Assembly: GCA_027028665.1 (NCBI GenBank)
Contig: JALVIU010000108.1
Location: 1-5,340, forward strand
Direction: 5' to 3'
DNA length: 5,340 nucleotides
DNA from: Candidatus Atribacteria bacterium
GTDB lineage: Bacteria > Atribacterota > JALVIU01
The translations under genes and the position numbers were made by a program. The notes beneath the pieces are model-generated. The model ran no database searches. It saw only the letters and a program-made list of their open reading frames with translations, and had not been told where the DNA came from. Positions 1-5,340 of this stretch are shown one piece after another. The stretch's first letter is position 1; each line of letters opens with the position of its first letter.

Positions 1-4036
<4,036 letters not shown>

Positions 4037-4047
<11 letters not shown>

Positions 4048-5340
4048 CTTTTACCCTCTTATCAAGCTCTTCCTGTAATACCTTTCTCACTATTTGAGGA
4101 TTTGCTCTACCCCTTGTCTCTCTCATTGTCTGCCCTATCAAGAAATTAAAGGCGTTCTTCTTTCCCTTCTTATAATCATTAAGCGATTTGGGATTGTTAT
4201 CTATAACCTTGTTTATAATATTCCTAATGTCGCCCTCATCTGCAATCTGGGTAAGCCCTTCTTCCTTCATAATTACATCTGGGTCTCGGGTATCCTTCAT
4301 CATCCTTTCAAAGATCTCTTTTCCCAGCTTTCCAGTGATTACACCATCCTCTACCATTTTTACAAGCTTTGCGATCCTTTTAGGCTCAATCGGCGAACGC
4401 TCTATAGGCATTCCTTCTTTATTTAAATATCCCAAAAGTTCACCCATTATCCAATTACTAAGGGGCTTAGGATTATTATAGTGGCTCACAGCCTCTTCAT
4501 AATAATCTCCCAATTCTTTACTGCTTGCAAGGACATAGGAATCATAAAGAGGCAGACCAAATTCCTCCCTAAACCTCTTTCTTCTCTCCTCAGGTACTTG
4601 AGGCATATGTATTTTTATATTATTTATAAATTCATCATCTAAAATAAGTGGAGGTAGGTCCGGCTCTGGGAAATATCTATAATCACTTGCCTCTTCCTTG
4701 CTCCTCATAGATGTGGTTATTCCATGGGCCTCATCAAAGTGTCGTGTCTCCTGGACTATAACCTCTCCTGATTCAAGGGCCTTTATCTGCCTTTCTGCCT
4801 CATATTCCAGTGCACGCTTTACTGAACGAAAGGAATTGAGGTTCTTTATCTCTACTTTGGTACCCAATTCCTTTTCCCCTTTAGGCCTTACAGATATATT
4901 GGCATCACACCTAAGAGACCCTTCTTCCATATTTCCATCACATACCCCTAAATACCTTACGATATTTCTAAGTTCTGTCAAGAAAAGACGTGCCCCCTCT
5001 GGGGAATGGATATCAGGTTGGGTTACAATTTCCAAAAGGGGTACCCCTGCCCTATTATAATCCACAAAGGAGTGTCCCCCTTCATGAACAAGTTTTCCTG
5101 CATCCTCTTCCATATGAACCCTTACCAGATTTACTCTTTCCTCTTTTCCCTCTTTGGTTACAAAACTTATATATCCTCCCACCCCTATAGGGATATCATA
5201 CTGAGAGATCTGATAAGCCTTTGGAAGATCTGGATAAAAATAGTTCTTTCTATGAAATCTCGAATATTTGTTTATATCACAGTGAAATGCCAGGCCAGTA
5301 GTTATTGCATATTCCAATGCCTTTTCATTCATAACTGGCA
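4037..5340 (-). CDS. gatB: Aspartyl/glutamyl-tRNA(Asn/Gln) amidotransferase subunit B, 5'-truncated by window edge
   Basis: GatB is the subunit of GatCAB that binds misacylated Glu-tRNA(Gln) or Asp-tRNA(Asn) and phosphorylates the side-chain carboxylate with ATP, so that ammonia from GatA can turn it into Gln- or Asn-tRNA. Counting from the first visible Met at 5332, the cradle domain shows RKNYFYPDLPKAYQISQYD (28-46), HMEEDAGK (73-80), DYNRAGVPLLEIV (91-103), EGSLRCDANISVRP (137-150), EIKNLNSFRSVKRALEYE (161-178) and DYRYFPEPDLPP (217-228). The last 150 or so residues are the helical tRNA-binding GatB/YqeY tail. That Met is internal: in-frame Pro and Val codons precede it, matching the family's conserved LPV-N context, and no stop intervenes. 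Family members are about 475-480 residues, so about 45 residues are missing. gatC and gatA are likely upstream (inference). The stop overlaps the dnaE start. Confidence 0.97.
4054..4058 (-). promoter_or_regulatory. Ribosome binding site for dnaE
   Basis: GAGGG on the minus strand, six bases before the dnaE ATG at 4047. It lies inside the last codons of gatB. It is a moderate match to the anti-Shine-Dalgarno sequence and supports the start chosen for dnaE. Its position within gatB suggests that initiation is helped by ribosomes finishing gatB (inference). Confidence 0.7.

Noticed and set aside
4953-4981. Perfect TTGACA (minus strand, 4981-4976) as a possible internal promoter in gatB
   Set aside because: At 17 bases spacing the -10 position reads AAGGTA, and the nearest TATTTA-like hexamer is 21 bases away. 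The bases encode the conserved Leu-Thr-Glu-Leu of GatB, so chance is the simpler reading.
5054-5059. TATAAT on the minus strand in gatB
   Set aside because: No -35-like hexamer lies at 16-18 bases upstream, and the bases encode the conserved Asp-Tyr-Asn motif of GatB.

Overview
The window is a stretch of gap-free housekeeping operon. All three genes are on the minus strand, so the direction of reading is from high to low coordinates. In transcription order they are gatB (5' end beyond the right edge), complete dnaE, and pfkA (3' end beyond the left edge). gatB and dnaE overlap by 11 bases, and dnaE and pfkA by 8 bases. There is no intergenic DNA, and I see no room for or sign of a separate promoter, terminator, RNA gene, mobile element, CRISPR array or prophage piece.

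Organism: a low-to-moderate G+C bacterium, roughly 37-43% in the lines I counted. Coding is skewed to ATA isoleucine and AGA/AGG arginine: in the visible pfkA, 15 of 24 Ile codons are ATA and 6 of 7 Arg codons are AGA or AGG. The pfkA product is very close to the Bacillus/Clostridium type, the dnaE product is a DnaE rather than a PolC, and dnaE next to pfkA is a common Firmicutes arrangement. My best guess is an anaerobic, perhaps thermophilic, member of the Clostridia. This is an inference from style, not a placement.

Region by region: 5340-4037 encodes most of GatB, the subunit of the GatCAB amidotransferase that activates misacylated tRNA. 4047-601 encodes the replicative-type DNA polymerase III alpha subunit, with a complete set of PHP metal ligands, the polymerase active site, a clamp-binding motif and an OB fold. 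608-1 encodes the N-terminal two thirds of an ATP-dependent 6-phosphofructokinase.

The three products work in different processes (tRNA charging, DNA replication, glycolysis). What ties them together here is shared transcription and probable translational coupling. I found no undescribed system. The points most worth checking are the overlapping gene layout, the intact PHP exonuclease-type site in DnaE, and the effector-site and phosphoryl-donor residues of PfkA.
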